From positions 1-62,803 of the forward strand of contig CAIXBQ010000109.1 in assembly GCA_903917705.1 (NCBI GenBank): DNA of 62,803 nt, read 5' to 3'. Position numbers and translations under genes: made by a program. The DNA comes from an uncultured Verrucomicrobia subdivision 3 bacterium. GTDB lineage: Bacteria > Verrucomicrobiota > Verrucomicrobiia > Limisphaerales > UBA11358. Below are positions 44,249 through 53,142 of the stretch, one piece after another; within the stretch, counting starts at the first letter, position 1, and every line of letters begins with the position of its first letter. The notes beneath the pieces are model-generated. The model searched no databases. It saw nothing but the letters and a program-made list of their open reading frames with translations, and was not told the DNA's origin.

Positions 44249-46369
44249 CTAAAATGCGTTTTCGGCCCGGTTTCGCAGCAGCACCATTGCGCAACCACGT
44301 TGGAGCGGAACGTGAAGCGTGAGTGCGCCATCCTTGAAGATGGGCGCGAGCGACGCGGCGGTTTCGTTGCCGGGATGCCGCGCGGCACAATGAACAGCAA
44401 CGAGTCCGGGAAGGTTTCGGACAACGATGTCGGCAAATTCATGCTTGCCGCCGAAGGTAACGGGCAAGGCATAGCCGCCGGGAACTTCAAACAGGTTGAC
44501 CTTCACACCGGTGGTCGTGGTTTTGACACAATGCGGCGCGAGCACCCATTTCTTGCCGCGCATGGCGTCGAGCAGCGGGCCGTAGTCGCTGAAGGCCTGG
44601 TCTGCCGCCGGCGCCGGCGTCATGCAATGATTATTCCAAGGATACGGGGCGGTTGGATAAACGCCAAGCAACAGATGCCGCTGGAAGAATGAATCGGGAT
44701 CGGGCTGGTGCAGCGTCTCGTTGTAGGACCACGCCAGCACAGGCTTGTCCAAGCCCATGAGCGCACAGGCGTTGAGCGGCCGGCCTTCATTTCCCTGCTC
44801 GGAATAAAGGCCGTCCACCTGCCGCAGCAGGTCGAGGCGCGAATAAATCGGGTTCACGAAGATCACCTTGCCGCCGGCGTGCATTTTCGGGCCGAGCTTC
44901 GCCAGCAGATTATTCCAGGAAACACACAACGAACGGGCGGGCTTACCGCCGATCCAGCTCACGCCGTCGTCGGCTTTGCTGTTGGAGCGGGCAAGCCAGT
45001 CGAGCCGGTCAATGCAAATGCCGGATGAATCCGGGATCAATCGGAGGTGCCGGTCAGCCTGCTCCAAAATAAATTTTTGAAAAGCCAGGTCGCCGGAATC
45101 AACCACGCTGGCGGCGTAGCAGGTCGCGTTGCCGCCGATCAGAATCGCGCCGGGCAATTGCGTCTGGAGAAAGGCGCGCGGATCTTGCCACAGTTCGGGA
45201 TCGCCAGCTGGCTTCATGGGCGGGCTGGCCATATTTTTGCCAAATTCGGTGACGTTGAAATAATCCAAAACATAGAAGCCATTGGTCTGCATGTAATGCG
45301 CGTAATCGTTCAGCCGGCGGCTCGTCGTCCAGCTGGGCTTGTCGGCGGGCGCTTTTTCATCGCACGAACGCTCCCACTTTTCATCGACGTTCGTCACCGG
45401 CGGGATGAACATGCCCATGTAGGGGAAGTCATCCGACAATTTCCAGTTGATGCGAAAGGCCATCTGCTTGAATTTCGCCACGTCAATCGGGCCTTCGTCG
45501 CCGGAATACGCGCCACAGCCGGCCATCGCATCGGCGCGCGGATTGGGCGGCTGGAAAAATTTCGGATAACGCGCCGTCAGCCAGCGCAGGCCGCCGCGCC
45601 AGTCCGCCTCATGCGCCACGAGGTTCATTTCAAAGCGCACCGGCCGGCCGCCGCCGAGCCGGTAATTCACGCGCGAAAACCGGATCGCGCCCGACGGCGT
45701 GGTGGTCAGCCGCGAACCGCAGAGGATGGCATCTTCCGGCGAGAACACGAGGCTCAAACCGGAGTCATCCGGCGGTTCGGCGATGGTCGCCAGCGGCAGG
45801 GCGGTGTAATCACTGCGCGTCGTTAGACCGCCGAAAGTCCAAGAGGTGCTGGCGAGCGGAAGCAGCACGAGCGGATCACGCCATTCGCCGGCTTTTCGTT
45901 CCGGATCAGACCAAGCCGTCCAGAACCGCGTCGCCGCCGTCGCCGGATAATCTAATTCCGTTGCGATGTCCGTCGTCCACGGTTCGCCGGCGGAGACAAT
46001 TTCGATTTCCCAACGGATGCTTTCGCCCGCCGGCGTGAAGCGGTCCACCACGGTCAAAGTTCTACCCGAGGCGAGGTGTCGCAGCGTGCGCGTAAACCCG
46101 ACCTCGCCGGAAAGAAAATGTTTTCCCGATTTCGTTTCACCGACTTGAACGCAGCCGTCGAGTTTTGTCCGACCCAAGATATTTTTTTCACGACCGCCTT
46201 CGATCGCGCCGACAATCCCACCGTTGGCTGACAGCTTCAGCGTAAGGTTCATCCCGCGGACCACATATACCGCCACATCGTTTGTTTCCGCCGCGCGGCT
46301 TGCCAGCGGCAGCAGAACGACGAACGCAAGAAAACAAAGGATTGGAGCAATGCGGGGGTAGCTGGTCAT
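44249..46369 (-). CDS. Secreted unclassified glycoside-hydrolase-like protein, 706 aa
   Basis: A signal peptide (ILCFLAFVVLLPLASRAAE) is followed by a beta-rich N-terminal half (about 30-270) and a probable TIM barrel. GCGAYSGDEGPID (about 290), FPYMGMFIPPV, GFYVLDYFNVTEFGKN, GICIDRLDW, KVIFVNPIYSR and DGLYSEQGNE look like barrel strands with acidic residues at their ends. The overall design resembles clan GH-D/GH-like retaining enzymes, but I cannot assign a family. D in GICIDRLDW is a possible nucleophile. It sits 163 bp upstream of GH2 in the same run and 54 bp downstream of the GH43-like gene, so a role in the same pathway is likely. Confidence 0.72.
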   Translation of the reverse strand: MTSYPRIAPILCFLAFVVLLPLASRAAETNDVAVYVVRGMNLTLKLSANGGIVGAIEGGREKNILGRTKLDGCVQVGETKSGKHFLSGEVGFTRTLRHLASGRTLTVVDRFTPAGESIRWEIEIVSAGEPWTTDIATELDYPATAATRFWTAWSDPERKAGEWRDPLVLLPLASTSWTFGGLTTRSDYTALPLATIAEPPDDSGLSLVFSPEDAILCGSRLTTTPSGAIRFSRVNYRLGGGRPVRFEMNLVAHEADWRGGLRWLTARYPKFFQPPNPRADAMAGCGAYSGDEGPIDVAKFKQMAFRINWKLSDDFPYMGMFIPPVTNVDEKWERSCDEKAPADKPSWTTSRRLNDYAHYMQTNGFYVLDYFNVTEFGKNMASPPMKPAGDPELWQDPRAFLQTQLPGAILIGGNATCYAASVVDSGDLAFQKFILEQADRHLRLIPDSSGICIDRLDWLARSNSKADDGVSWIGGKPARSLCVSWNNLLAKLGPKMHAGGKVIFVNPIYSRLDLLRQVDGLYSEQGNEGRPLNACALMGLDKPVLAWSYNETLHQPDPDSFFQRHLLLGVYPTAPYPWNNHCMTPAPAADQAFSDYGPLLDAMRGKKWVLAPHCVKTTTTGVKVNLFEVPGGYALPVTFGGKHEFADIVVRNLPGLVAVHCAARHPGNETAASLAPIFKDGALTLHVPLQRGCAMVLLRNRAENAF

Positions 46370-46423
46370 GGTTTTGATTCGGGGTAGTTGGCGGTGGTGG
46401 ATGGCGGTGAAAATGTGTGGCGA

Positions 46424-47548
46424 TCACTTTTCCGACTGACGAAACAATGAGCCAGTCCCCCCGCCCGGAGTCACAACGGCGGAAGGTTTGATCTCGAACA
46501 AGAATGTGGCGGTGCCGAGCCTGCCTTCCGGCGGCGTGCCGCAGGGAGCATAGAGGTGGGTTGGCGTGCCATCTTGATTAAACAGAAGCGCCGGGCGCTG
46601 CAAGACCCAGGGACTCCAGCCCCGCGCCGGATTCGGCCAGCGCTTCAGGTAATGGTCAACTGCCTCGTAAGCGCGGATTGGCTTCCGGTCGAAATGGATG
46701 CCATCGGGAGAATGATAGATCAACCCGCCGCCGGAGCCGGCTCCATGACAGTCGGTGACCAGCAGGCAAACTTCACCGTTGAGGAAGAAGGCGAAACCGT
46801 CCTCAATCGTGCCCTCGTTGGCCGTGAGGGGTTCCTTTTCAAAACGGTAGGGCCCCTCCACCCGGTCGGCGATAGCCACGCCCATGCGACGGACTTTGCC
46901 CGGGCCGGCCTTCATCGCCTTGTAGTAAAGCAGGAAGCGGCCGTCAGGCAGGGGCAGCAACGTGGGGTTGTTGACCCCGACCGTGCTGTCGTGCGACCAG
47001 ACGTCAGGGTCGGCGGGGACATCCAGAACGAGACCGTCCTGACCGGCGAATTTCCAAGGGCCGGCGAGGCTGGAGGCCAGCATCATGCCAATCTTCTGGT
47101 TGGCGGGGAAGCCAACGGTGCCATTGGTGTTCGCGATGAAAAGCATGGCATAACGATGATCCGGGAGGCGCACGACGGTGACATTGTGGGTGCCCGCCAT
47201 GCGCCAGGAGCCGTCCACACCGGAACCTTTCAGAACGGTGCCGACATAGTTGTAGGGACCTTCGGGCCGGCCAGCCTGGTAGTGGGCGATTTCACACGAG
47301 GTATGCCAGCCGAGAGCAAAGCTGTCTTTGACGGGCCAGCGTGAAACAAAAAGGTGAACCCTGCCCTGATCATCCAAGACGGGGGCATTGCACCAGATGT
47401 GCCAGTCGTTTTCGCTGAGAACGAAGCCCTTGGGGACGAGCGAATCATGGAAGTTCGCAAGGGTCACCGTCGGCGCCGGCAGCCCGGCGTGGGCGGACAG
47501 CGTAACAACACCAACCGCGATAAAAAAACAAAGCGGGCGCATCCGCAT
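46424..47548 (-). CDS. Secreted five-bladed beta-propeller glycosidase-like protein (GH43-related), 374 aa
   Basis: The ATG at 47548 gives a short signal peptide (MRMRPLCFFIAVGVVTLSAHA). The sequence has repeated propeller-blade motifs: HIWCNAPVLDDQGRVHLFVS, AHYQAGRPEGPYNYVG, MAGTHNVTVVRLPDHRYAML, VNNPTLLPLPDGRFLLYYKA and EDGFAFFLNGEVCLLV. The spacing of D and E residues fits clan GH-F-like enzymes, which use three acidic residues. The substrate is unknown; arabinose, xylose and galactose are common in related families. It is preceded by a sulfatase remnant and two intact sulfatases in the same direction. Confidence 0.75.
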   Translation of the reverse strand: MRMRPLCFFIAVGVVTLSAHAGLPAPTVTLANFHDSLVPKGFVLSENDWHIWCNAPVLDDQGRVHLFVSRWPVKDSFALGWHTSCEIAHYQAGRPEGPYNYVGTVLKGSGVDGSWRMAGTHNVTVVRLPDHRYAMLFIANTNGTVGFPANQKIGMMLASSLAGPWKFAGQDGLVLDVPADPDVWSHDSTVGVNNPTLLPLPDGRFLLYYKAMKAGPGKVRRMGVAIADRVEGPYRFEKEPLTANEGTIEDGFAFFLNGEVCLLVTDCHGAGSGGGLIYHSPDGIHFDRKPIRAYEAVDHYLKRWPNPARGWSPWVLQRPALLFNQDGTPTHLYAPCGTPPEGRLGTATFLFEIKPSAVVTPGGGTGSLFRQSEK

Positions 47549-47660
47549 AAATTGGATTGTCCTTAGCCTCGCTCGTCCACTTGAACTGATTTTGGCAGGC
47601 TTCGGAATTCCAATGGACGGAGATAAGAATTTGAACATAACGGTTTACTCCACCGATTTA

Positions 47661-47896
47661 TCACGCCGGGGCCGGGAGTTGGTGGTGAGACCGGTAAACG
47701 GCGGGGTATTCGGGCGGGGCAAGGTCATGCAGTTTGGTGCGGGCGATCTTGATTTCGCCAACACAACAGCCAAGGAAGGAATACCCCAAGTCTTCGGCGT
47801 GGATGAAGATGACGCTGGACGGTTGCGGCGCAGCGGAAAACGCCGACGGCGCGGCGAAGAACAAGGCGGCGACAAAAACCGTTCTTTGATTTTCAT
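47661..47896 (-). pseudogene. Decayed sulfatase N-terminal fragment
   Basis: One minus-strand frame reads RTVFVAALFFAAPSAFSAAP, a signal peptide, followed by SVIFIHAEDLGYSFLGC and KIARTKLHDLA. This is the first strand and metal-binding turn of a type I sulfatase (family pattern NIVFIxADDLGYGDLGC...LDxLA). The ATG at 47896 is in a different frame, so there is a frameshift in the first few codons. The first Asp of the DD pair is Glu, TPN is lost, and the frame stops before the formylglycine Cys. Only about 65 codons survive between the GH43-like gene and the first intact sulfatase. It appears to be a relic of a third tandem sulfatase. Confidence 0.7.
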
Positions 47897-47907
47897 GCCA
47901 AACCCAG

Positions 47908-49314
47908 TCAGTCGTTGTGATTTGATCTGGGCACGGGCATTTGTGCGCCGACTTCCTTGAGCCACGCATCCAGTCGCGCGGCGAGTTCTTTTCGTTTACC
48001 GGGATTTGACCGGGCCAGGTCATTTGTTTCCGACAAGTCGGATTTCAAATCGTAAAGTTCCTCGGTGCCGGTTTCGTAAAAGCGGATCAGCTTCCAATCG
48101 CCGACGCGCGCCACGCTGTAGGGCGTCACCTTGCCACCATTCCAGTAATGCGGATAGTGCCAGAAGAATTCATCGTGGGGGGTCTGCGCCTCACCACGGA
48201 GCAAGGGCACGAAGCTCACGCCATCCACCGCCGTGCGGCTGGCCGATTTATCCGCACCAACCAGCTCCAGCAGTGTGGGGAAAAAGTCCATCGTGATGAC
48301 CGGCGTGTCGCAGACGGTGCCCGGGTGAGTCACCCCCGGCATCTTGACGAGCAGCGGCACGCGCAAGCCGCCTTCGTAGGCGTGGCCTTTGCCGATGCGC
48401 AGCGGAAAGTTCGAGGTGGCCACCGGCTTGCCCGCATGCACCACCCCACCGTTATCCGAAGTGAAAATGATGAGCGTGTTCTCCGTCAGGTGCAACTCAT
48501 CCAGTTTTTTCACGATGCGCCCGACGCTTTCGTCCACGCTACGAAGCATCGCGTAATAAACCTTGTTGTTCTGGCCGTTCGAACCGGGCCGGTCGGCAGC
48601 GTCGTCAATCAACTCCTGCTTACCCATGAGCGGCATGTGGACGGCGTAATGGCAGAAGTTCAGGTAAAACGGCTGGCCCCGGTTCGCCTCGATAAACGCC
48701 AGCGCCTCATCCGTGAGCTGGTCGGTGAGATATTCGCCCGGCTTACCGCCCCGCGCGGACAAACCGGGAACGCGATTGCCGTTATTCGTCGCGCCGTAAG
48801 GCCAGAAATACGACGCCGGATGGCCGGTCTCGCCGCCAGCGACGTTGACATCGAAGCCCTGATGCTGCGGAAGATACTGGCCGCCGCCGAGATGCCATTT
48901 GCCGAGATGCATGGTGGCATAGCCGCGCTGTTTCAACGCCGTAGCCAGCGTGGTTTCCTCCAGCGGCAGATGCTTCTGCCAGTCGGGCAGGAGGAAGCGG
49001 CTGTCCTTGGGCGTGCCTTCGCCCGAAATATAATCCGTGATATGCAGCCGCGCGGGATACTTACCCGTCATCAGCGCCGCGCGCGTGGGCGAACAGACGG
49101 CGCACGCCGCGTAACATGAGGTAAACCGCACGGAATTTGACGCCAGCGAATCAAGCTGCGGCGTCTGGTAAAACTTGCTGCCGAAGCACCCGCCGTCCGC
49201 CCAGCCCATGTCGTCAATGAGCAGGAAAACAATGTTCGGTTTTTTCGCCGGTTCGGCGGCGTTAAGATTGGCAACCGCCAAGCCGAGCGCCAGGAGTTGA
49301 ATAATTCGTTTCAT
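47908..49314 (-). CDS. Type I sulfatase (formylglycine), 468 aa
   Basis: The start at 49314 gives the signal peptide MKRIIQLLALGLAV and lies 4 bp after the upstream sulfatase stop. The metal-binding turn is PNIVFLLIDDMGWADGGC (D34, D35). The sulfatase signature is CSPTRAALMTG: C74 is converted to formylglycine and R78 belongs to the C-X-P-X-R core. Later elements are HLGKWHLGG, FTSDNGGVV and the C-terminal KSDLSETNDLA. It removes sulfate esters from sugars in the periplasm or outside the cell. Activation needs a maturase, which is not in the window. It is translationally close to the second sulfatase. Confidence 0.95.
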   Translation of the reverse strand: MKRIIQLLALGLAVANLNAAEPAKKPNIVFLLIDDMGWADGGCFGSKFYQTPQLDSLASNSVRFTSCYAACAVCSPTRAALMTGKYPARLHITDYISGEGTPKDSRFLLPDWQKHLPLEETTLATALKQRGYATMHLGKWHLGGGQYLPQHQGFDVNVAGGETGHPASYFWPYGATNNGNRVPGLSARGGKPGEYLTDQLTDEALAFIEANRGQPFYLNFCHYAVHMPLMGKQELIDDAADRPGSNGQNNKVYYAMLRSVDESVGRIVKKLDELHLTENTLIIFTSDNGGVVHAGKPVATSNFPLRIGKGHAYEGGLRVPLLVKMPGVTHPGTVCDTPVITMDFFPTLLELVGADKSASRTAVDGVSFVPLLRGEAQTPHDEFFWHYPHYWNGGKVTPYSVARVGDWKLIRFYETGTEELYDLKSDLSETNDLARSNPGKRKELAARLDAWLKEVGAQMPVPRSNHND

Positions 49315-49318
49315 ATCA

Positions 49319-50779
49319 TCAGTTATCCGTGTCACTAGGTTGATTGTCGCCCTTGATTTTTTGCCCCGGTTTGCGCGCCGCCGCGGTGGGGTTATAAGCG
49401 GGATTGGGCCGGGTGGGCAGCACGGCGTGGCTGGATTTCAACCAGTCCAAAAGGTCAGCGAGCAATTCGTCGCGCCTGGCCGGGTCGGTCAGCGCCCGAT
49501 TGTTTCGTTCGCCGATGTCCGCCGCCACATTGTAAAGTTCGACCGCGTTGTTGGTGGCCAGCCCCGCGCGGCCGCCATCAAGCTGCCATTCTTCGTGGTA
49601 AAGAAAGAGCTTCCAGTCACCCTTGCGGATGACGCTGACCGGCCGGGTGCGGAAAACCGGGTCGCGCCCGCGAATGACCGGCGCGTCGAGATAGCCGGGA
49701 AAATGCCAGAAGATCGCGTTGCGCGGGAGCGTGGTTTCCCCCTTGAAAAGCGGGGCCAGGCTGACGCCGTCGAGCACCTGCCCCTTCGGCGCGGCGGCAT
49801 TGGCCGCCGCGAGCAGCGTGGAATAAAAATCCTGGCTGATCACCGGCACATCGCAGCGCGTGCCGGGCCGGGTGACGCCGGGCCAGCGCACAATCATGGG
49901 TTCACGGATGCCGCCTTCGTAATAACAGCCTTTGTTCCCGCGCAGCGGTTCCTGGGATGACTGCGGTGTGCCGCCATTATCGGAGGTAAAGATCAGCAAC
50001 GTGTTCTGATCCAAGCCCAGGTCGGTCATTTTCTGGAGCAGCAGACCGATGCCTTCATCGAGGTCGCAGGTGCAGGCGGCGTACAGTGGCCGCTGGTGCT
50101 GCGCACCGGGCTGCTTCGCCCTAAACCTGGCGAGGGTGGCAGCACGCGCCTGCAGCGGGCCGTGGATGGCATAATATGGCAGGTAGAGAAAAAAGGGGCG
50201 ATCCCGATTCGTCTCCATGAACCCGCCCGCCGCGCGGGTGACCGAGAAAATACCCTTGGGATCAGCGGGATCTTTGCCGGTCCAGCCAGCGCCGGATTCG
50301 AAAACCGTGTCGAAACCCTGTTTCTCCGGAGGAGCGCCTTCGCGACCGTCCAGATGCCACTTGCCGAAAATGCCCGTCACATAACCGGCCGCCTTGAGGG
50401 CTTTGGCGAGCGTGACCTTCTCCGGCGCAAGTCCGTCGCGATTGGGCACCGGCACCATGCGCTGGAGGTTCTTGGGGCCCCGATCCGTGCTGCCAACCGC
50501 ATAGACGCCGTGCCGCGGCGTATATTGCCCGGACATCAGGCAGGCCCGGCTCGGCTGGCAGTTGGCCCCGCCCGCGTAGGCCGCGGTGAAAACCATCCCC
50601 CCCTTGGCGAGGCGGTCAAGGTTCGGGGTCTCATAAAAGTCGGAGCCGGTATAGCCCGTGTCTTTCCAACCCAGGTCATCGGCCAGGATGAAAACAATGT
50701 TCGGTTTATCTGCCGGCCCGGCGGCGTGAAGGCTGACGACCGCCAAGCCGAGCGCCAGCAGTTGGATGATTCGTTTCAT
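49319..50779 (-). CDS. Type I sulfatase (formylglycine), 486 aa
   Basis: The same MKRIIQLLALGLAV signal peptide precedes NIVFILADDLGW (D34, D35). The signature is CQPSRACLMSG with C74 as formylglycine precursor and R78; Gln after Cys is allowed in the C-X-P-X-R core. FGKWHLDG, FTSDNGGTP and a C-terminal NVAADIGERNN follow. The mature part differs strongly from the neighbouring sulfatase, so the two probably act on different sulfated positions. The tail (about 465-486) is polar and Lys/Asp-rich. It is the upstream member of the tandem pair and lies 18 bp after the metzincin gene stop. Confidence 0.95.
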   Translation of the reverse strand: MKRIIQLLALGLAVVSLHAAGPADKPNIVFILADDLGWKDTGYTGSDFYETPNLDRLAKGGMVFTAAYAGGANCQPSRACLMSGQYTPRHGVYAVGSTDRGPKNLQRMVPVPNRDGLAPEKVTLAKALKAAGYVTGIFGKWHLDGREGAPPEKQGFDTVFESGAGWTGKDPADPKGIFSVTRAAGGFMETNRDRPFFLYLPYYAIHGPLQARAATLARFRAKQPGAQHQRPLYAACTCDLDEGIGLLLQKMTDLGLDQNTLLIFTSDNGGTPQSSQEPLRGNKGCYYEGGIREPMIVRWPGVTRPGTRCDVPVISQDFYSTLLAAANAAAPKGQVLDGVSLAPLFKGETTLPRNAIFWHFPGYLDAPVIRGRDPVFRTRPVSVIRKGDWKLFLYHEEWQLDGGRAGLATNNAVELYNVAADIGERNNRALTDPARRDELLADLLDWLKSSHAVLPTRPNPAYNPTAAARKPGQKIKGDNQPSDTDN

Positions 50780-50797
50780 ACAATCACTCTGGCCACC

Positions 50798-52819
50798 TCA
50801 TGGCACCAAGCCCACCCGGAAAAAGCCAATCCGGTTGGTGGGGGAAATCGAGATAGCGAAAGGCGAGGCCCCGAGTGAAAGGATGTCCGTCACCGTCTGC
50901 CACGCACCAGTCGCCGGCAATGCGGGTGTGGATTCGACACGGTAGTGCTGGCCCAGCGTGCCCGTGAATTGGAGATTGATTTTGCCGCCAGCGACATTCA
51001 CGCCCGGCGCAATCACCGGGGGTGTGGGCAACGTCACAGTGAGATTGACGACCGCTGAAGTGGAGATCATCCACTGATTGTCCGTTACGACGGCGGTCAG
51101 GGCGTAATTGCCAGTGCCGAAATTGGTCCAGGTACAGGCGTAAGGGGCGTTGGTTACGGTGCCCAGCAGATTGGTGCCCCGAGAATAAAACTGCACCATG
51201 GCAATCGGGTTGCGGTTGGTCGTGAGGTTGGCTGAAAGGCTCACGACACCCGGCAGGACCACCGCCCCGTTGGTCGGCGAGGTCAAAGCCACCACCGGAG
51301 GCACGTCGAACAGCGTGCTCAAGGTGCTATGAATGATGGCCCACTGCCAGCTCCAAAGATTGTCGGCGTAACGGCCCACATCCATCAAGTTGTCGGTGGC
51401 CGGAGTACCAACGGCGACGTGATACAGGCCAAGATTGTGGCCCACTTCATGGGCCAGAGTGGAACCCAGCGAATCGGGCGTCCGGGACAATAGATTGACA
51501 CGGACCATCGCGCCGCGCGGCGGCAATGTCTGCGGCCCCAATCCCGTAGAGGTGCCGCCACCGTTGGACTGGCCGTAAGTGGCGTCGTTCGTTCCATCGC
51601 GCAACCCATAGACATTGGAAAACACCTTCGACATGTTGGGCAACACACCGTAAGTCATGGGCGACCAGACTTCATCGTAGGCGGGAGTGTAGCTGCTCCC
51701 GTCACCGTTCAAGTCCCAGTTGAAGGTCAGCACGCCGTCGTTAATCCAGTTGATGCCGAGGTTGACCTTGGCATACACCGCCGAAATGTGGTTGGTAATC
51801 CCGGTATAGGCGGTATAGGCCCAGTTGGTGGACTCGGCCGGAAAACGGACGTAAGCATAGGCCAGATTCATGGTGCGCCGCGGATGGCTTTGAAGCTTCA
51901 GGTAGCCGACCACCGTGGCCCCGGATCTGGCGAACAGGAAAGACTCGCCTTCGGCCAGACCATTCAGGGTGACAGTATTGGTACCGCCGCCGCCCTGCGC
52001 CTGCACCGTGGCCATATTGGTGTCCGCCAGGACGAAGGCCAATGGCGACCATGCGATCGGACAGGTGAACTTGAGTTGTTCCGGGTGACCATTGACGCCG
52101 AGAAATTTGCCTTTCAGATTGTCATAGCCGGTCAAATCCTGATTAGTGCTCACGTCGAGAAAATAGGCATTGGTGGCAATCTCCGCGACGTTCAAATTGG
52201 TGTAGACCGGCAGGGCGGAACTTCCCGCCAAGCCAAACCACAGGTCACCACCGGCGGAACAACTGCCATCCGGATAATCGCCGGCGGGAGAGTAAAGCCC
52301 CACGACCGCCGGGCCGCCATACATGTTGGTGCCACAGTGAACGAGCTTGACGGCCAATTCATATTGCTGATCCAGGCTCACCAGACAGGCATTGCTGAAA
52401 GTAAAGGCATAGGCGGTTTCGCCCTGCACCTTTTGCAAAAAATCCTGGCTGTACAGCAACGTGCGACCGCCGCCGGCTTCCACCCGGGACAAGGCCAGGT
52501 TAAAGGTTGAGGGCGAACTCTGCCACGCGGAACATTTCAGCATGAACGCGTTCGCCGCAAAGGCGTGAATTCCATTGCGGTCCTGAAGGTTGTAGGCGGA
52601 CAGAAAAATATCGGCCCGGGGATTGAACGTCTGAGTCAGCGTGTTGCTTTCCAGCAACGAGAGTTTCGTGCCGGCAGACACGGCGGGCATGTTGGGAATG
52701 CAATTGAAGCCATAGGCTGCGGCCTGGTCCGGCGCGGGATCGGCCAAGGCAGACAAACTAGCGAACACCGCCAGCAACAGACTCAGTTGGAGCGGCGGCC
52801 GTTTAAAGGTAATCATCAT
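50798..52819 (-). CDS. Secreted metzincin-type zinc metalloprotease with Ig-like domain, 673 aa
   Basis: The signal peptide is LQLSLLLAVFASLSALA. The N-terminal 300 residues are beta-rich with no family I recognise. The zinc site is HEVGHNLGLYH (H457, E458, H461, H467), the extended metzincin motif, followed by M479 in NLMD as the Met-turn. An Ig-like domain (about 511-600, VALTSPTNGAVVLPG) and a version of the shared C-terminal module ending GFFRVGLVP follow. It should be a secreted protease. Its gene is 18 bp upstream of the sulfatase pair and at the head of this minus-strand run, facing the divergent XylR-like regulator, which suggests co-regulation. Confidence 0.87.
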   Translation of the reverse strand: MMITFKRPPLQLSLLLAVFASLSALADPAPDQAAAYGFNCIPNMPAVSAGTKLSLLESNTLTQTFNPRADIFLSAYNLQDRNGIHAFAANAFMLKCSAWQSSPSTFNLALSRVEAGGGRTLLYSQDFLQKVQGETAYAFTFSNACLVSLDQQYELAVKLVHCGTNMYGGPAVVGLYSPAGDYPDGSCSAGGDLWFGLAGSSALPVYTNLNVAEIATNAYFLDVSTNQDLTGYDNLKGKFLGVNGHPEQLKFTCPIAWSPLAFVLADTNMATVQAQGGGGTNTVTLNGLAEGESFLFARSGATVVGYLKLQSHPRRTMNLAYAYVRFPAESTNWAYTAYTGITNHISAVYAKVNLGINWINDGVLTFNWDLNGDGSSYTPAYDEVWSPMTYGVLPNMSKVFSNVYGLRDGTNDATYGQSNGGGTSTGLGPQTLPPRGAMVRVNLLSRTPDSLGSTLAHEVGHNLGLYHVAVGTPATDNLMDVGRYADNLWSWQWAIIHSTLSTLFDVPPVVALTSPTNGAVVLPGVVSLSANLTTNRNPIAMVQFYSRGTNLLGTVTNAPYACTWTNFGTGNYALTAVVTDNQWMISTSAVVNLTVTLPTPPVIAPGVNVAGGKINLQFTGTLGQHYRVESTPALPATGAWQTVTDILSLGASPFAISISPTNRIGFFRVGLVP

Positions 52820-53142
52820 GGCAAGGTCAGGATCGGGTTAACAGTCGTTTCAGCGTTAAGGTTGATTTGCCTCGCCAAGGCGAGCGTTGCTTCATTACGC
52901 GCCCCGATTACAAAGCTCGAAGCCGAGCACACGAGATGCGGTTCAAGCAACAAAGTTGAGAAAAGACACGGATTTTTTAAAGGGGCGTTTAATTTTCACC
53001 ACGCGCCGGCCGGGCGAGGTTTTTTTCGCGCGGACAGGCTTCACAGAATTGTTTTTCACGGATGAACACTACCCCATTCAGCAAAAGAAAAATACAGCTA
53101 AAACTTGAAAAAATCATTCATTTTCTTAAGGTGCCATCTCCC

